DNA of 64,000 nucleotides from Adiantum capillus-veneris (GCA_014529385.2 CM043952.1:150257057-150321056), one strand, 5' to 3'. Shown: positions 11,801 through 46,330, counted from the first letter of the stretch. The notes: a model not told the origin generated them from the sequence alone. Numbers and translations are program-made.

Positions 11801-12580
11801 ATGGTATACTTGAACTTTCACAAGAAGAGTATGTCCACAAAATCTTGCAACGTTTTAATATGCAAGGGGGCAAAGCATTGAGTACCCCAATGACTGCATA
11901 CAAAAAAAATAGCAAGCATGATTGTCCCAAATTGGATGTTGAAAAGGCAGAGATGGCAAAGGTGCCGTATTCCTTGGCAGTTGGCAGTCTTATGTTTGCC
12001 ATGGTTAGCACACGGCTAGACATTGCATATGCAGTGGGAGTGATCATTAGGTTCATGGCAGTGAAGCACATCTTGAGATACTTCAAGGGCTCAACTAGCA
12101 AGTGCTTATGCTTTGGTAACAGTGATGCATTCATAGTTGGATACACTAATTTGGATTATGCGGATTGTGTGGACACTAGGAATCTGACTACAATTTCTTG
12201 TTGCTGGAGAAACGGTTTCTTGGAGATCATGTATCCAAAATTGCACTTCGTCTTCCACCACTGAGGCAGAGTCTGTTGAATTTTCTAGTTCCAATAAAGA
12301 AGCTGTGTGGTTATCTTGTCTAGTGGGAGAGATTGGTAAACACCAGACTCCAATGCTACATTGCAACAGTCAGAGTACGATTGAGTTAGCAAAGAACCCC
12401 GTGTTTCACTCCAAGTCCAAACACATAGAGGTCAGGTATCATGTGGTACGGGATATTTTGGATAGCAAACGCATTGAGTTAGTCAAAGTTCACACGGATG
12501 AAAACCGAGTGGATGTTCTAACAAAGAGCTTAGCTTTAGAGAGGTTTGCACATTTCATAGAGATGATGGGCGTAGGGTGA
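8812..12580 (+). pseudogene. Copia gag-pol polyprotein, degraded
   Basis: Domains occur in normal Copia order. Gag starts at ATG 8,812 (FDGSNFVIWWQRM), with a frameshift near 9,130. The CCHC knuckle CYYCHKKGHLKKDC is near 9,530-9,575. The protease is near 9,765 (WIVDSCASFHVTP, DSC where DSG is usual). GAG-pre-integrase is at about 9,990-10,270. The integrase start is at 10,277-10,560, followed by an internal deletion at about 10,570-10,600 that removes the second half of the catalytic core. Reverse transcriptase is at about 11,070-12,000, with LYVDN at about 11,659 instead of YVDD. RNase H ends at 12,580. Multiple stops and frameshifts rule out activity. Confidence 0.9.
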
Positions 12581-12910
12581 AGCTACAGCCATGCTTCACA
12601 TTTGTACAATTGTACATAATAGCCCCTACATTATTCAGCCACTTGGGCCATGCTGGCCTTCAAGTGGGAGATTGTAAGGTTTCAAGCCAATGGCCCGTGG
12701 CCGGTTATGGCCGTGCGCTCGCCCTCTTGTATTTTTTTTGTTCATAATAATAATAAGGAGAAGAGAGTTTCCTACTCTTTAGAGCTCCACCAAGACTGTG
12801 TGTCTGCCTCTTCATCTCCTTCCCCTTCTCTCCTTCCCTTGCACTCACAAATCATCGGGTCCATCATCAACTTCTTTCAATATTATTGCACGCATTATGT
12901 TATGGCATTG
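12581..12910 (+). repeat. Polypurine tract and 3' LTR of the Copia element
   Basis: After the pol stop, AAGTGGGAGAT precedes TGTAAGG at 12,673, the typical Copia polypurine tract to LTR junction. The LTR contains pyrimidine-rich DNA. Its end is not certain; a candidate CA is at about 12,907. No duplicate copy was found upstream. Confidence 0.6.
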
Positions 12911-13429
12911 TAGAAAGCGTGTTATTTAAAAATTTTCTTAAGATACTATCAAATAGAGATAAATATCAATACACAAGTCATTGTACACGAGTTGTGTTTA
13001 TGAAATGGCCCATATGTATTTTCAAATATATTCCTTGGGTGATACTCCTTAGCAACTTGGATGGAGTGTTCAACATGTTGGGCCTTGGATCTTTAGGGTT
13101 CCTAATAGATTGTGCGGTAGGCTAAATTTTTCTAGATGGTATTTTATTGAATTAAATGGAATTACTTGCTCTTCATATCTACCACATATATGCACGCACA
13201 CACACACACACACACACACACATAGAGATATATATATTTTTTGGTTGGAAAGAATTTCATAGAGCTTTTTTATAGCTTTGCTCATGCAGGTTAACAAGGG
13301 TCGTTATGTGTTGGCCAACAAATGTAAATTTTGACATCTATATGAGTGCCACAAGTATTAATTGAAATAGAAATCATGAGAGCTTTACAACAACAACTCT
13401 ATATGGATAGACTCTTTTGTGATTGAAAG
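12911..13429. other. No gene seen; CA microsatellite
   Basis: Apart from a (CA)n tract at 13,197-13,222 and short TA repeats after it, nothing is recognisable here. The far end may contain very decayed Ty3 reverse transcriptase. Confidence 0.5.
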
Positions 13430-15830
13430 TCTATGCCCATTTTGTCTTGGTGAACTTTTATGCCACGAACATCTGAAGTAGGTTACAAATTGTCACAAAA
13501 ACATAAGTTATATGCCAAAAAATCAAAGTGTGATTTTCTCAAGGAGGAGATTCACTATTTAGGTCATGTTATTTCAATTGATGGGTTACACATGCATCAA
13601 TCCAAAGTGGATGCTGTTAGGAGATGGCCCTCTCCCAAAAATCTGAAAGAGCTTCAAATATTCTTGGGATTTACAGGTTTTTATCGAAGGTTCGTTAAAA
13701 AATATGCTCATATTGTGGTTCAATGATAGGCCAACTAAAGGCAACACCTGTCATTGGGGTACATCTCAATAGAAAATTTTTAATGCTCTCAAGGACGCAT
13801 TAGCTACATCTCCTATTTTAGCTATTGTGGACCCTTTGAAGCCATTCATTTTAGAAACAATTTCCAGTAATTGTGGTATTGGAGAAGTCCTTCTACAAGA
13901 GGGAAGGTCAATTTCATTTGAAAGCAAGAAGCTTGATTCAGTCCAGTAAAATTATTCTGCTTATGAAAGAGAACTTTATGCAATAGTGTCTACTTTGAAG
14001 ACATGGCGGCATTATTTGTATGGGAAATAGTTTGAGATTGTGTTTGACCATGAAAGCATAAAATGATTTACATAAAAATTTGATTTGAAGGGTCAAAAGG
14101 CCAGGTGGGCTGAGATTCTTCAGGAGTATGATGCAAAGATCAAGTATTGTAAAGGACGATATAATGTGGTAGTTGATGCTCTTAGTTAAATTCCTGAGAT
14201 CAACTCACTTCTCTTTACCGAGATACGAAGCGAGTTTCTTGAATCTTTCAAGGGAAAATGTGAGCATGATGAGGCATACTCCAAAGTGTGGAGCCATGTG
14301 AAAATGAGGGATCCTTCTCACTCCAATGCTGATAGTGTGTCTTAACCTCCACACTCGATTCTCTTCTTTTGAGTGATGAGCTGCAGAGATGGAAGAATTT
14401 TTCCATAGATGATGGGTACCTATTACACAAGAGGAGAGTGTGTGTACATATGGAAAATGGTTGTCCCCTTATGACTCCAATTCTTTATGAATTTCACGAC
14501 AGTCCAAGTGCAGGGCACCCGAGCATTAAGAAGACTTACACTCTTGTATGAAGATATTTCTATTGGTCAGGTTTACATGGATATGTTCAAGACTAAGTCT
14601 TACATTGCCAAAAATGTCAAGTTGATAAAGCACAGTGCCTGAAGGCGGGAGGTCTCTTTCATCCCCATTGGAGGTTCCTAACGGTAAATGGCAAGGAACC
14701 TCTATGGACTTCATTGTGGTTTTACTAACCATTGTACGAAGTCATGACTCGATATGGGTGGTCGTAGACCGGTTGATTAAACTTTGCAAGTTTATTACAA
14801 CCAAGTCACCAATTAAGACTCCAGAGTTAGCTAAGTTACTCGTGGACAATTTGATCGCTTGTATGGATTTCCAAGTAACATTGTGAGTGATCGTGATCCC
14901 AAGTTTAACAGTCATTTTTGGAGGGAAACACCATATTAGTGAATTTGGCAATTTCGCATATGAGTTTAAGATTTGACCACATGGCCAATCTTATCTTTGA
15001 AGTTTTGAGAGCTTTTCAAGTGTACTACATTGTGGAAGGAGTTGGCCTTAAAAAATAGTTTGAGATGTGTGTATATGGCCAAATATTTAATACATTGGTG
15101 ATTCCCAAATTGGCTCTAAAGTCTTAAACTCTCTAATATGGTGTTGGGATGTATTTAAGTGATTGGGTACACAACTCAACCTAAGTACACAAAATCATCA
15201 TGAAATGGATGGTCAGAGTGAAAGGTTCAATCACGTGCTTGAGGATATGCTATGAGCATACACTAGCAAGAAGTAATCGGATTGGGAATATTATCTCCCT
15301 ATTCTTGAATTTTCTTACACTAGTGATAAGCATGTAACAACTGGTTTTAGTCCTTTCATGCTCATGTACTGTTTTCAACCTCGGTCACCAGTCACGGTGG
15401 GGTTGGCGATTGAAAAGGTTCAACAGGTCAAGGATTTTCTCCAAGACCATATGGACATGTTGAAACTAGCTCGTCAAAATGTTTGACAAGCACAAGATCG
15501 GTATAAGAAGTATGCTGATGAGAAACATCGGCCAAGATACCTTCACAAAAAGGGAAGACATATTTTTACGTATCCCACAGCATTCATAAAGTTTGAAGAT
15601 TGGGCCAACTCCTAAATTATCTCTAAGATATTGTGGGCCTTTCAACTCACACGAGTGGGTGATAGAGCCTACAAACTTTTGTTACATGCGGACTTTCATA
15701 TCTATCCGGTGTTTTATGTAAGTCGTTTACATAAACACTTGCATGGGGATGATAATGTCATTGACAGCAGCTTTTGGTTGATTTTATTGAACCTCCAACC
15801 CAACCGCATGAATCTTAGCAAATCTTAGAC
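13430..15830 (+). pseudogene. Ty3 (gypsy) RT, RNase H and integrase, degraded
   Basis: Gag, protease and most of the polymerase are absent. The YxDD region is reduced to FVLVNFYATNI near 13,440. The frame then shows KLYAKKSKCDFLKEEIHYLG and GFTGFYRRFVKKYA (13,500-13,720), RNase H pieces (13,780-14,060), a junction with ARWAEILQEYD (about 14,100), integrase zinc finger and core (FPSNIVSDRDPKFNSHFW near 14,870; QSERFNHVLEDML near 15,210) and the C-terminal VGDRAYKLLLHADFHIYPVF (15,660-15,720). Frames change repeatedly. A 219-bp inverted-repeat insertion splits the integrase at 14,927. Confidence 0.9.
14927..15145. mobile_element. MITE-like insertion with 13-bp TIRs in Ty3 integrase
   Basis: The ends are perfect inverted repeats: AACACCATATTAG at 14,927-14,939 and CTAATATGGTGTT at 15,133-15,145. 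Similarity continues imperfectly for about 7 more bases. GGGA flanks both sides (14,923-14,926 and 15,146-15,149), consistent with a 4-bp target duplication. Removing the element and one GGGA makes the Ty3 integrase frame continuous across the site. No coding capacity. The superfamily is not assigned. Confidence 0.75.
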
Positions 15831-15979
15831 TTTCATGATTTACATACTTGTCTCACCATGTGCCTTGACAAGCTTTAGTCAAGTGGAAAGACCAAGTTGA
15901 CGAAGGTGCCACTTGAAAAAACATTAGAGTTCTTCAAAAGAAATTTCCCACTTTTGTTTTCAAGGACGGAAACACTTCT

Positions 15980-16240
15980 CCAAGGGGGGAATAATGTAAG
16001 GCCAATGGCAACCCATGGGGTCACGGACCTATGCCAAGGGCCTAAACTGCACAAGTGGATTATAGGGGATCCTAAAGCAAGCTAGGGCTAGGAGCCTCAA
16101 ACACTTATATAAAGGGCGGTAGGGAGGAGGATCACCCATGCAGTCTCCCTGGGTCTTATACTTTATGTATGTGCTTTCTCTCTCTATATATAAACTGTGT
16201 ACCCCACACTTTGTCTTTCCCCAAATATCTCTCTTGATGT
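15980..16240 (+). repeat. Polypurine tract and 3' LTR of the Ty3 element
   Basis: CAAGGGGGGAATAA is followed by TGTAAGGCC at 15,995, a typical Ty3 polypurine tract and LTR start. A TATA-like TTATATAAAGGG at about 16,105-16,116 fits an LTR promoter. The 3' boundary is not clear. Confidence 0.6.
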
Positions 16241-17889
16241 GTATATGCTAATGTGGATAAAGAAACCAAATAACTGCATATGGGATGAAGGATTAGATGC
16301 CTGCTAGGGTCAAAATGCATGTTAGGAGAGAGCATGATATCAAAGTGGGGGGGAGAGGGCTGCCATGGTGGAGGTAGTGAGAGAGGTACATGGGGGGGTG
16401 ATCGAGGTGATGTGAGGAGGGGATACACTGGGGTGAGCTCTCCTAGTGGAGGGAGAAAGGAGTGAGCTTGAGCAAGTAGGGGGTGCAAAGTAGGGATGTC
16501 TGAGAGAAGGGTGACTATCCCCACAACAAAAAGAGAGAGAGAGAGAGAGAGAGAGAGGGCGGGGGGGGGGGGTTAGCAGGAGGGGATGGGAGGAGTTAGA
16601 AGTTGGTGGAAACTTTGTGGAGGAGTGCAAGATTTTTTTTTTTTTAAACACTCCCTCAAAGCTCGGTTTGTTGAAGTTGCTCGATTTCCTATAACTCAAG
16701 AATTTACAAGGCTCCACTTTTTGTGGACCCTCTACCAAGATTTCCCAAAAATTTGTTGTCGTCTTTTACATTATGAAATGTGCAAAAACCATGTCAAAGG
16801 GTTGCGGAGGCTTAAGAAAACGTAAAAAAGTGAGAGAATAAGGCACACAATCGAAAACAAGCTCACCAAAGTGAAACCATCAAAACTTGTGTGCCCTATG
16901 AAACAAAGTCTTCAAAGCAAGTGGATGCCCGAACCAACACACACACACCTTAAAATCTTGATCTAAGGGCCCTATCAAATCAGCTAACACAAAATATCTC
17001 ACAAAATGTGAGAGAAATTGATGGAATGCCATTGAGAAAAAGAGGGTTTAAGTGGCAGTGAGAAAGTGGAACCATTGAGGACAACACTTTGCCTCAAATG
17101 GACACTCCTAACACCACACACACACACACACATGCACGTATTCTCTAGTCTACTCACCACACACAATCCTCTCAACAAAAAGCATGGACACACACACACA
17201 CACACACACATGGGTCAAATTAGTGTAGAATGAACCAACCATTGCACACACCTTCAATCTACTCTACACGCGCATACATACTTGGGATATGGAGTGGTTG
17301 GTCATACATAGCAAGCAAACAAGTATGCTCAAACATAAGGATGCAAGCACATACAAGCCACTTGATGCTCAAACATAGTCATGCAAGCAACGCATACTCA
17401 CTACCATTTGTGAAATAGGAAAGCATTAGAGAATTGAGAAATCATAATTGCTTCCATTGAGTAGTCAAGTGAGCATGAAGAAGCTCAAGGACTCCATAGC
17501 CACACTCTTGGTAGAGTACAGAGTGCATGACCATAAAGTGGGCTCAAATTTTACAATACATATTTGCTACTATTCCAAAGTGATGTGGTATATATGTTAC
17601 AGTGTATGTGCCATATAATTGTCTCCTATGCATTATAGTTAACTTTTGTGCTACATGCAAGTTGTCACTTGCTTTCACCCACTTGTCACTCCACGTGACT
17701 TTAGTTCCAAAATGTGGAGTGTAGATGTTTATGTGAGCCCTTGGCTATAAAATTGTCACTTAAGTATTATCATTTACTTTTTATTGAAAGTATCATGTGT
17801 TGTGAAAGCATGATGCTAATTGGAAAACAATTTCAATGGAATAAAGTCAAGTGGGTGTTAGCGCTACTCTCTTGCAGTTAGCTCTTATC
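16241..17889. other. No gene seen; GA, poly-G, CA microsatellites
   Basis: A purine-rich region includes (GA)n at about 16,531-16,557 and a G run at about 16,560-16,572. (CA)n tracts lie at about 17,114-17,132 and 17,189-17,210. Around 17,310-17,395 the phrase GATGCTCAAACATA recurs in a short direct repeat. Long frames on the complement are proline/serine-rich products of the purine bias and are not genes. Confidence 0.6.
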
Positions 17890-18010
17890 AGTACAAATGG
17901 ATCTTTTGAGAAATAAGATTCTTCCATTAAGAAATTTGATGACACAAAATTCACTATATGGAAGCAAAGAATGCTTGGTGACCTATGTCTGTCTTCATTA
18001 TTGAGGGTAT
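17890..18010 (+). pseudogene. Copia gag N-terminal fragment
   Basis: The plus strand reads KKFDDTKFTIWKQRMLGDL in an open stretch of about 30 codons. This matches the start of Copia gag, also seen at 8,860 as KKFDGSNFVIW. It ends abruptly at about 18,010 where unrelated DNA begins. Confidence 0.6.
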
Positions 18011-18050
18011 AATTATTACATCTTTATATATTATAAAAGGATATTACAAA

Positions 18051-18405
18051 AATTCTAGATATAAAAATGAGAAGACAACACTCGCTAGAAAAGTTTCCTT
18101 AGGGAATAAATTTCCCTTTAGGACCAAAAGACATTAAATTAGGTGGCTAGAGCTCGCTTGTTCCATTTGAAACCTAGTGTATGTATATAGCAAATAGTAT
18201 ATCAAATTGGAAGCTAAAACTATTACTTAGATTTGAAATACAAAACAGCATATGACACATTATCCATAGGAAAGTTTAAATAAGTATCACAAAACTTTTT
18301 CTAGATATAAAAATGAGAAGATAACACTCAGTGGGAAATTTTTCTTAGGGAAAATTTTCCTATTAAGACCAAAAGACATTAAACCAAGTGACTAGAGCTC
18401 ACTTG
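18051..18405. repeat. Direct repeat pair of ~110 bp
   Basis: A block from TTCTAGATATAAAAATGAGA to CTAGAGCTCGCTTG (18,051-18,160) recurs with about ten percent changes at 18,298-18,405. About 140 bp separate the copies. No LTR hallmarks (TG...CA, primer site) were seen. Confidence 0.75.
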
Positions 18406-18659
18406 CACTGAACATGGGATGTTGTCATCAAAAATCAGTGAAGCATTTTGTAGAGATGGGCTTCTTGCTATCCCTCACCAAAAGGAGCCAAAGCACATTC
18501 GTTAGTGGAAAGCTATCTGCTTGACATCAATCTTGGCCAAAGACATCCCGAAAGTCCCCTTTGCTTAGATTTTGAAAACAAGCATATGGTTCCATCTAAG
18601 AACCTTTTGATGTAGCTTCTCCATACCACCAAAAGGAATGTGCAACTACACACCTCAAG

Positions 18660-19350
18660 AACCCACTATGGAGAAATGACTTGATATGGATGGTTGTGGA
18701 CTGGTTGATTGTGTAAGTTTCTACCTATCATGTCAATAGTTAATACTTCCACAGTAGGATAGCAATATGTGGAGCGTGTTACACTCTATATGGTTTGCCT
18801 AGTGACATAGTAAGCGATCACAATCATCAAGGCTCAACTATCATTTTAAGAGGGCTATTCTTAAAACATTAGGCATGCAAATCAATCTAAGTACATTCAA
18901 CTATATAGAGACAGATGGCCAAATTGAACAGATCAACCAAGTGCTTGAGGATATGCTAAGAGCATAAGTGAGTAAGAAGCATTTAGATTGGATAGATTAC
19001 GTACCAATTTTAGAATTTTGTTACAATAGTGCCAAGCATGTGAGTACAAGGTTTAGCCACTCGTGCTTCTACACAATTCTCAACATAGGTTTGGTGGGGT
19101 GAGCAACCATTTTTGCTAGTAAAATAAAGGATGAAAAAGTGGTTAGCCAAGACATATACTACATCAGTATAAATGGATTATGGACTTTCATGAATTGCAC
19201 ACATGGAATCATATTGACCACCATCAAGAAAATAGTCGAGTGCAAGACAAATATTTAAAATTTGCCACCTAAGAACACATTAGTTTTCTTAAAAACAAGT
19301 AAAATAATTTTATTTCTAAGGGTAAAAACTCTTCCTTAAGGGGGAGCTAC
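18660..19350 (+). pseudogene. Ty3 integrase relic with polypurine tract
   Basis: Broken frames show GLPSDIVSDH near 18,800, LKTLGMQINLSTFNYIETDG near 18,860-18,920, QINQVLEDMLRA near 18,945 and DWIDYVPILEFCYNSAKHVS near 18,990-19,045. These match integrase motifs of the Ty3 relic at 14.8-15.3 kb, so it is probably the same lineage. CTTAAGGGGGAGCTAC precedes TGTAATGGC at 19,351, marking the start of a 3' LTR. Confidence 0.8.
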
Positions 19351-22300
19351 TGTAATGGCAAGGTTCCTAGGAAGCGCACCTCTAATGGCTAAAAGCCTTA
19401 GGATAGCTACAAGGAGGTCTCTTCTATTCAGCACTTGAGGTGTAAGGAGGATGTCCCTAGGTCATGATGTCCTCTTGCCCTCTTCCTCAAAGCATTGAAG
19501 ACAAGGTTCCGCTTGATGTGCATGGCAATTTAGTATGCCAACAACAAGTGAGGGTGGACCAACAAAGAATTAGGACTTAGATTTAGAACTTGCATTCATT
19601 GCACTACTATTGCAAGTTAGGAAAAAGGAAGATTGTATCAAAACCTACACCTGTCATATTATTTTATTAACATTTCTTTAGCAAGAATAATTGTATCTTG
19701 TTTTACTATGTGAAGTAGGAAAGAATGTTGATGTAGGAAGACTCTCTCAACTTAATTTCAACTTAAATCTAATATTGAAACATTTTAATCCCCTTTTTAG
19801 GGAAGTGATCTGAGTAAAGTGAACATTGGAGTTGTACAAATTTATTTTATCTTCCACGGTGGAGTGAGTGTTCTACTTTGAAATATTACTATATATGGCC
19901 ATTGAATGACATCAAATGGAGTGGTATTGGATTTGTTATGAAATAATGTTGTAGGTTATATTTTTCCTAAGAAAAGAATGTATTGGTGCCGGTATGATCA
20001 TGTTGGAAGGGCTATTTTTATGAACTTGTGAAATGAAAAATTGGTAAAACCCCTATGCTAGTAACTATGCATCACAAAATAAACCCGGTGTGAGTGTGGG
20101 GCTGGAAAGTTGGTGGATGGCTTAGGTTGCCATTCTACGGATGGATGGGCATTCTCTCTTGTTGTCTCAATGTCCAAATCTCGCACCGAAGGGATTTGAT
20201 GCTAAGATGGATGGGCATTCTCTCTTGTTGTCTCAATGTCCTATCTCGCACCGAAGGGATTTGATGCTAAGCTAGACTATTTCTTTGGTATGAATTGTAA
20301 ACAAGGGTTCAAGATCAAGCATGTATGGGCGAGTGTGGTTCCTTCTCTCAAAGAAGACCACGCTTTTGTAAGTGGGAGCAATATAGGTGGTGTATTATGT
20401 AAAGCACCCAGCTACATATTTTTCCCAAGTTAGGATACATTAACAATGTAGAATATCCTCATTGAGTGCAAGGTTCACAAGGCATCATGAAGCAAAAGTA
20501 TTGCATGATATCTTCCAAAGCACTTCTTGATATCTCGCATCCACCCAAAGCTCAGTGTTTTGCTCCTGAGCATCTTTTGGACCTTTTTACTAGCTTCCCA
20601 TGCAATTCTAGGAAGTTAATATGGAGAGCATTGGTACATTTATCATGTATTCCACAACCCTCTTCTTGTACATAACCTCAATGAGATGTGGCCAAGACTC
20701 GAGAACTACATACAGTTTTCTTCCAAGGTATTTATTATTTTGAGCCTATTGTATGAAAATGTGATAGGTGTATTGTTATGTGGTTGACAACCACAAGATC
20801 ATGACTTGCACTCTGTTTAGTAAGCAACTTTGGAAACATGTGTGCAACGCACACATTCTATTTGAATGCACATGTGCACGTGCACATGCTTGCTAGCAAA
20901 GTTCAGAGATTGGACTTTGGAGCAAGAACATAGGATGTCCTCCTTCATGCCTTCTTAGAGGTTGAACAAAAGGGGGCATTTTCGTCGTAGAATAAACATG
21001 TAAAGGCACTTTTATTTTGGATTTTGTAATGTATTGGTATCGCTTTTACATAGTTGCCTTGCTTTTTGTGACACCTTTTCTCTTCCTTACATTTCAAATT
21101 CAATGAGTAGGTCTCTACCATTTCAACAAAATAAAAGATCTTTCAAACAATCAAATCCCAAAAGTGAAGGGTAAAAGTGCAAGAAATTCTCACTATGTTG
21201 CATATATATATATATATATATATTGAATTTGATTTTTTGGAATTCATTAGGATATCATTGCCTAACGTAATGTTTCAGTTGCATAGATATAACATGTAGT
21301 TGCATTTAGACCGAGGTGTCTCTTACTATGTTGTTAGTATCCTCAACTCACTAGTAGATGTGTGCTAGCTAGAATATATTGATGGGAATTGATAGCACAT
21401 TGCCACAAGAGGGATTGACTTAGTTACAATGAACACAAAAGAAGTTTGGGCTTGACCCACCACTTGCTACGGGGACTAAGTGCTTCGATTATGAAGCTCA
21501 TGTGTTAGCACACTCTAGGCATGGACATCTCAAAAGGTAATTGCTGACTAAACCTCTCGCCTACATACTCTATAGTGATTGTTTTTGCTATGTAAGAACA
21601 ATCCCCGAAAGGCTCACTAATGGACATCTCCCTTTTGGAGGGGATATATGGTCCCATTTCATTGAGGATCTGGGACTTTTGTATATGACATAACAAGTGC
21701 ATGAAACTTCTTGAGCATCAATTTAGCATGTGAGTAAGAATTCGAGTCGTTTTTCAGTTCAAAAGCCCAAATTAAACAAACCCATTTTGTAGAAATAGCA
21801 AATTTTGTGTAAAAATGTGATTTATTACTTAACTTGGATGAGCAGCAAATTTATCAGCCTCAACTCAGATATCAATTGGTAGCTTAATTCCATAACTACA
21901 CTCAGAATTTTTGCATGGAAAGATAAATTTGATCCTTGATGTATTATCTTACAATCTTGATAATCAAGTCATATTGTGTATTGCGGCTGTATTTTTCATC
22001 TATATTTCTTGAGCATACTTGAACCAAATTTCTACAAAGAAGCCACAAGAAGTGGTTTTTTGCTCAAGGATGACCTCTCTTGCACAAGAAGTCACCTCAT
22101 GAATAGCACCTTTAGTTCATTGTTACTTTGAACCACACTACTACATGTTGATTGACCCTCGAGTGCGGAGGTTGAGAAATGAAAGCATTACAACCTTGAA
22201 ATCAATAGTGGGTTGCAAGGATTTGTTTATGGCAGGTTTGATTTTATGGCCATATTCAAAGAGTTGTGGCTGCTTTCAAATACTTTGATTTTTTGGTGGT

Positions 22301-22455
22301 GATGTACCTTTCGAGACCAACTAAGTTGAAGCTCAATCATATGGTGGCAGCTTAGCCACACCATGCCATTTCCTTCCAAGGGGCTGCTATTGTATGTTGT
22401 TATATCGTCCTATAGTTTTGACTCTGCATGTTTAACAAGTTCTACTCCCCATTAC
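19351..22455. other. LTR start then gene-poor DNA; GH79 3' flank
   Basis: Beyond the LTR start at 19,351 I recognise no gene. A 66-bp tandem duplication (20,141-20,272) and a (TA)n tract (about 21,197-21,223) are present. The last few hundred bases form the 3' flank of the minus-strand GH79 gene. No canonical AATAAA was seen close to its stop. Confidence 0.5.
20141..20272. repeat. 66-bp tandem duplication
   Basis: ATGGATGGGCATTCTCTCTT begins at 20,141 and again at 20,207. The copies differ by a few bases, so the duplication is relatively recent. Confidence 0.85.
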
Positions 22456-44863
<22,408 letters not shown>

Positions 44864-44877
44864 TCTTCCCCACTTTG

Positions 44878-44902
44878 AGAGAGAGAGAGAGAGAGAGAGA
44901 GT

Positions 44903-44962
<60 letters not shown>

Positions 44963-45116
44963 TTCAATGCAGCACGGAGAGATTATGTGTGTGTAGGTGA
45001 GTACGTTTTTGTGAATGTGTGTGCGTGTGGGAGCTCAATAATTGCCTCCTGAGAAACAGGCTGTGTTTGTGCGTATTGGCAAGAGCTGTGTGAGAGAGAG
45101 AGAGAGAGAGAGAGAG
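44878..45116. repeat. GA/GT microsatellites in the GH79 5' leader
   Basis: (GA)n(GT)n(GA)n occupies about 44,878-44,959 and another GA run about 45,093-45,116. On the gene strand these are CT/CA-rich, common in plant 5' leaders. They begin 15 bp upstream of the start ATG. Confidence 0.85.
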
Positions 45117-45152
45117 CGTGTGTGTGTATGATGGGAGACGCAGCATGCCGTG

Positions 45153-45159
45153 CCTTATA
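45153..45159 (-). promoter_or_regulatory. Candidate TATA box of the GH79 gene
   Basis: TATAAGG on the minus strand, 290 bp upstream of the start ATG. A start site about 30 bp downstream would give a leader of about 260 nt containing the CT tracts. Inferred from position and sequence only. Confidence 0.3.
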
Positions 45160-46244
45160 CTTTGCGAATTTGCAGGTTTCCCACCTCTCGCCGAGCGGCC
45201 CGCTCGCCTTTTTTGGCCAACGAAATTACTAAACCCACAGTGATTATTTCCTTCACAAGGCTTTGAAGTTTGAACTTTGAGGCGCTGTAGGTACTTTCCC
45301 ACAAGGCGACAGGACATCTCCTATTGTAAATTCCACGCTAAGGGATCCTATTACCCACCACCCAACCAATTTTCCCCCCTTCCCCCAATTTTTTGGTGTG
45401 ACCTCCTCAACAACAATTTGTAGGTGGAATTTGTAAAGACAACAAATCGAACATTCACAAGCCTAATCTAAGTCATATATTGTTGAAGTATAGTGGCGGT
45501 AAGCATTAGGTTCTACTCCTTGGTAACTTGGTAAATACAACTATAATGGATCAAATAGAAATAGAAAAGCCAACCAATTGCCAACAATGTCAAATAAACC
45601 AAAAGTTCACGGTAAGGTGCAATGAGGTATCTTGAACAGACAAAAGCATATGCAACCATAAATATGCACAAAATGTGTGTGGATTGGGACATGTGCATTT
45701 TTATCTCTCTTTTTCTACCTTTTCGTGTGAAGAGAGAGAGAGAGATGCTTGCAATTTAACGGTGGAGGGGCCACTATATACTATGGCATAATATTGACAA
45801 CAAGCGCATTCTTCCATCCCAGAGGAAGTTTTGCCTTCGCTTCAAAAAGATCAACCACCCACGAAAAGCTTTGCTCTCAACTTGGCTGCAAACACACACT
45901 TGCTTTGCAAAATTGGCAGCGTAAAATAACGTGACAAGCAAGGACCATTAGATGAACACCTTCAAACTCGCGATCTCACGGTTGCCATGCGAGCATCTCA
46001 ACAATCGGCCTACATTAGTCGTTGGATCTGCTTTCCCTCAGGACTAAGTGGCACGGATCATTTAAGAGGGGGGGGTGAGGGGATCAATGGACGGGAACTC
46101 CACGCGCGATCGTCGAGGTGTTCTGGGTCGTAGATGGCTTATTAAAACTAAACCCGGCCAAGGGCCCCGTCCGGGCTTAGTTCTAGGCCGTCCAGGTTTA
46201 TCATTTATATCATTGTGTAAAACAGCTTTGGTTTCAAATGTGCG
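45160..46244. other. GH79 upstream region; no gene seen
   Basis: No supported reading frame. It includes a short GA run at about 45,731-45,745. Confidence 0.5.
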
Positions 46245-46330
46245 CGGGCAGGAGTAGTGGTTAGCCCATGCTTCAAAAAGCATTGAGGGGTGACGTCCTA
46301 TGTTCAAACGCCCCCGCTCCTCAACGGTGC
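46245..46330 (+). mobile_element. Candidate tRNA-derived SINE head
   Basis: TAGTGGTTAGCC (46,255-46,266) resembles a pol III A box and TGTTCAAACGCC (46,301-46,312) a B box, at tRNA-like spacing of about 46-50 bp. The intervening TTCAAAAAGCATTGAGG is tRNA-like. No full tRNA fold was found. A defined 3' end or target duplication was not seen; GC-rich DNA with CT tracts follows. Confidence 0.4.

Noticed and set aside
1-16300. A functional autonomous Copia or Ty3 element
   Set aside because: Each has lost catalytic motifs (YVVD, YVDN, DSC), domains or LTRs, and carries many stops and frameshifts.
16156-16738. Two overlapping proline/serine-rich frames on the minus strand
   Set aside because: They arise from GA-rich and G-run DNA; no domain, start context or splice sites.
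46245-46330. A functional tRNA gene
   Set aside because: Only A- and B-box-like motifs are present; acceptor and anticodon stems do not pair.
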